From assembly GCA_903894655.1 (NCBI GenBank), contig CAITQY010000076.1, positions 1 to 6,396 on the forward strand: a DNA stretch of 6,396 nucleotides. The letters are read 5' to 3'. Below the pieces are notes generated by a model. It had not been told where the DNA came from. It did no database searches and saw nothing but the letters and a program-made list of their open reading frames with translations. The translations under genes were made by a program, and so were the position numbers. Source of the stretch: an uncultured Gemmatimonadota bacterium (GTDB lineage: Bacteria > Gemmatimonadota > Gemmatimonadetes > Gemmatimonadales > Gemmatimonadaceae). Positions 5,536-6,396 of this stretch are shown here, one piece after another. Numbering within the stretch: the first letter of the stretch is position 1; each line of letters opens with the position of its first letter.

Positions 5536-6396
5536 ATGGACGCCTCCGCATCCGACACCACTCCACGTCCTGCCACCGCCCTCGCGGTGACAGACGGGAA
5601 CGTGCATCCCCCGGAGAGCACCTTTGATGCCTTGGTGGATCAGGCACAACAGGAGGAGCGCGCCGGTCGCCGGGTGGCGGCGCGTGCGCTCTTTGAGCAG
5701 GCCATTCAGCAGGTCCGTACCGAAGCAGAGGCGGCGCGCGTCTCCAATGTCTTTCGCTGGATTGCCCGCACGCATCATATGGACGGCGACATTGACGCGG
5801 CGCGAGACTGTCTCGAGGCGGCGCTCGCGCTCGCGGAGCTCTGGAAGGACGATGCCGCCGCGGGCCATGCCATGAATGTGCAAGCCACCGTCTGCTGGCA
5901 GCGCGGCGAACTCGATGAGGCGGAACGTCTGCAGCTGTTGGCCCGTGGTCGTGCCGTACAGGCCAGCGATGCCAAGCTCGCCGCCATGACGGCCCAGAAC
6001 CTTGGCGTCTTGGCCAACATGCGGGGCGACTTTGTGGTGGCCGAACGGCAATACACGGAAAGTTTACGCGAGTACCGCACGCTCGGCCTCACCACCGACG
6101 TCTGCGTGGCGCTCAACAATCTCGGGCTCCTGTTTATGGCCCAACAGCGCTGGGAGGAGGCCGAACGCTCCCTGCTGGAAGGTGTGCAGATCAGTAGCCT
6201 CAGCGGCGACCTGATTGCGCGTACGCAGCTCGACATCAATTTGGCCGAACTGTGGGTAAAGCGCGGCGAGTTCACGCGGGCACAAGGCGTGCTACGGGGG
6301 GCACTTGAGGTCGCCAACCAAACGGGTGATGCGTCCGCCATCGGCAAGTCCACCAAGCTGCTTGGGGTGATCGCGCGCGAAACGGGAAGTTTCGAG
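5536..6396 (+). CDS. TPR-repeat protein, N-terminal part (3' end outside window)
   Basis: The frame is open from ATG 5536 to the window edge (287 residues). There is no signal peptide, so it is probably cytoplasmic. After a ~28-residue polar, Pro/Thr-rich leader, about six helical-pair repeats follow, near residues 30-62, 68-103, 109-143, 149-183, 189-223 and 229-263, with a seventh beginning at ~268. Typical repeat signatures are RGELDEAER, AQNLGVLANMRGDFVVAERQ, ALNNLGLLFMAQQRWEEAER and KRGEFTRAQ. These resemble kinesin-light-chain/MalT-type TPRs, which mediate protein-protein contacts. In the bacterial groups this window resembles, such arrays often precede an effector domain (for example HD-GYP or GGDEF). 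Whether one follows here cannot be seen. No Shine-Dalgarno is visible and the 50 bp before the start are pyrimidine-rich. No in-frame ATG, GTG or TTG was found in the short stretch upstream (back to about 5401). It may be co-transcribed with the transporter genes. Confidence 0.88.
   Translation, partial: MDASASDTTPRPATALAVTDGNVHPPESTFDALVDQAQQEERAGRRVAARALFEQAIQQVRTEAEAARVSNVFRWIARTHHMDGDIDAARDCLEAALALAELWKDDAAAGHAMNVQATVCWQRGELDEAERLQLLARGRAVQASDAKLAAMTAQNLGVLANMRGDFVVAERQYTESLREYRTLGLTTDVCVALNNLGLLFMAQQRWEEAERSLLEGVQISSLSGDLIARTQLDINLAELWVKRGEFTRAQGVLRGALEVANQTGDASAIGKSTKLLGVIARETGSFE

Overview
This is a high-GC bacterial chromosomal segment with Ala/Arg-rich proteins, tightly overlapping genes, lipoprotein signal peptides and little Shine-Dalgarno signal. 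The overall style, in particular the ZU5-like lipoprotein and the TPR protein with 'NNLG'-type repeats, resembles Gemmatimonadota. That placement is an impression, not a demonstrated assignment. I see no tRNA, rRNA, CRISPR array, insertion sequence or phage gene.

Layout. (1) Positions 2-517 (+) are the 3' end of a membrane protein of the DUF4153/DUF4173 type, cut by the window edge. (2) Positions 569-667 hold a short open stretch that reads like the last ~30 residues of a YtcJ-like amidohydrolase with no gene body in front of it, probably a decayed remnant. (3) A perfect 18-bp inverted repeat at 692-733 is a likely terminator between convergent genes. (4) Positions 847-1479 (-) encode a small lipoprotein with a ZU5-like beta domain. 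(5) Positions 1480-1977 are a ~500-bp divergent intergenic region. It holds a 15-bp tandem repeat, an abutting 16-bp perfect palindrome, a cluster of ATCAG/CTGAT half-sites and a potentially structured leader. (6) Positions 1978-5485 (+) are a three-gene operon: a family 5 substrate-binding lipoprotein, a DppB-type permease and a DppC-type permease. The genes are joined by two GTGA stop/start overlaps. (7) Positions 5536-6396 (+) begin a TPR-repeat protein that runs off the window.

How the genes work together. The lipoprotein should capture a peptide-like or other family 5 ligand in the periplasm and hand it to the DppB/DppC heterodimeric channel. No ATPase gene (DppD/DppF type) lies inside the operon or in the space before the TPR gene, so energy must come from ATPases encoded elsewhere. 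The TPR protein lies 50 bp downstream on the same strand and could be co-transcribed, but nothing visible ties it to transport.

I found no convincing evidence of a wholly new system. The observations most worth checking are the compound repeat/palindrome block upstream of the ZU5 lipoprotein gene, the aberrant C-terminus of the DppC-like permease, the ATPase-less operon and the amidohydrolase remnant.
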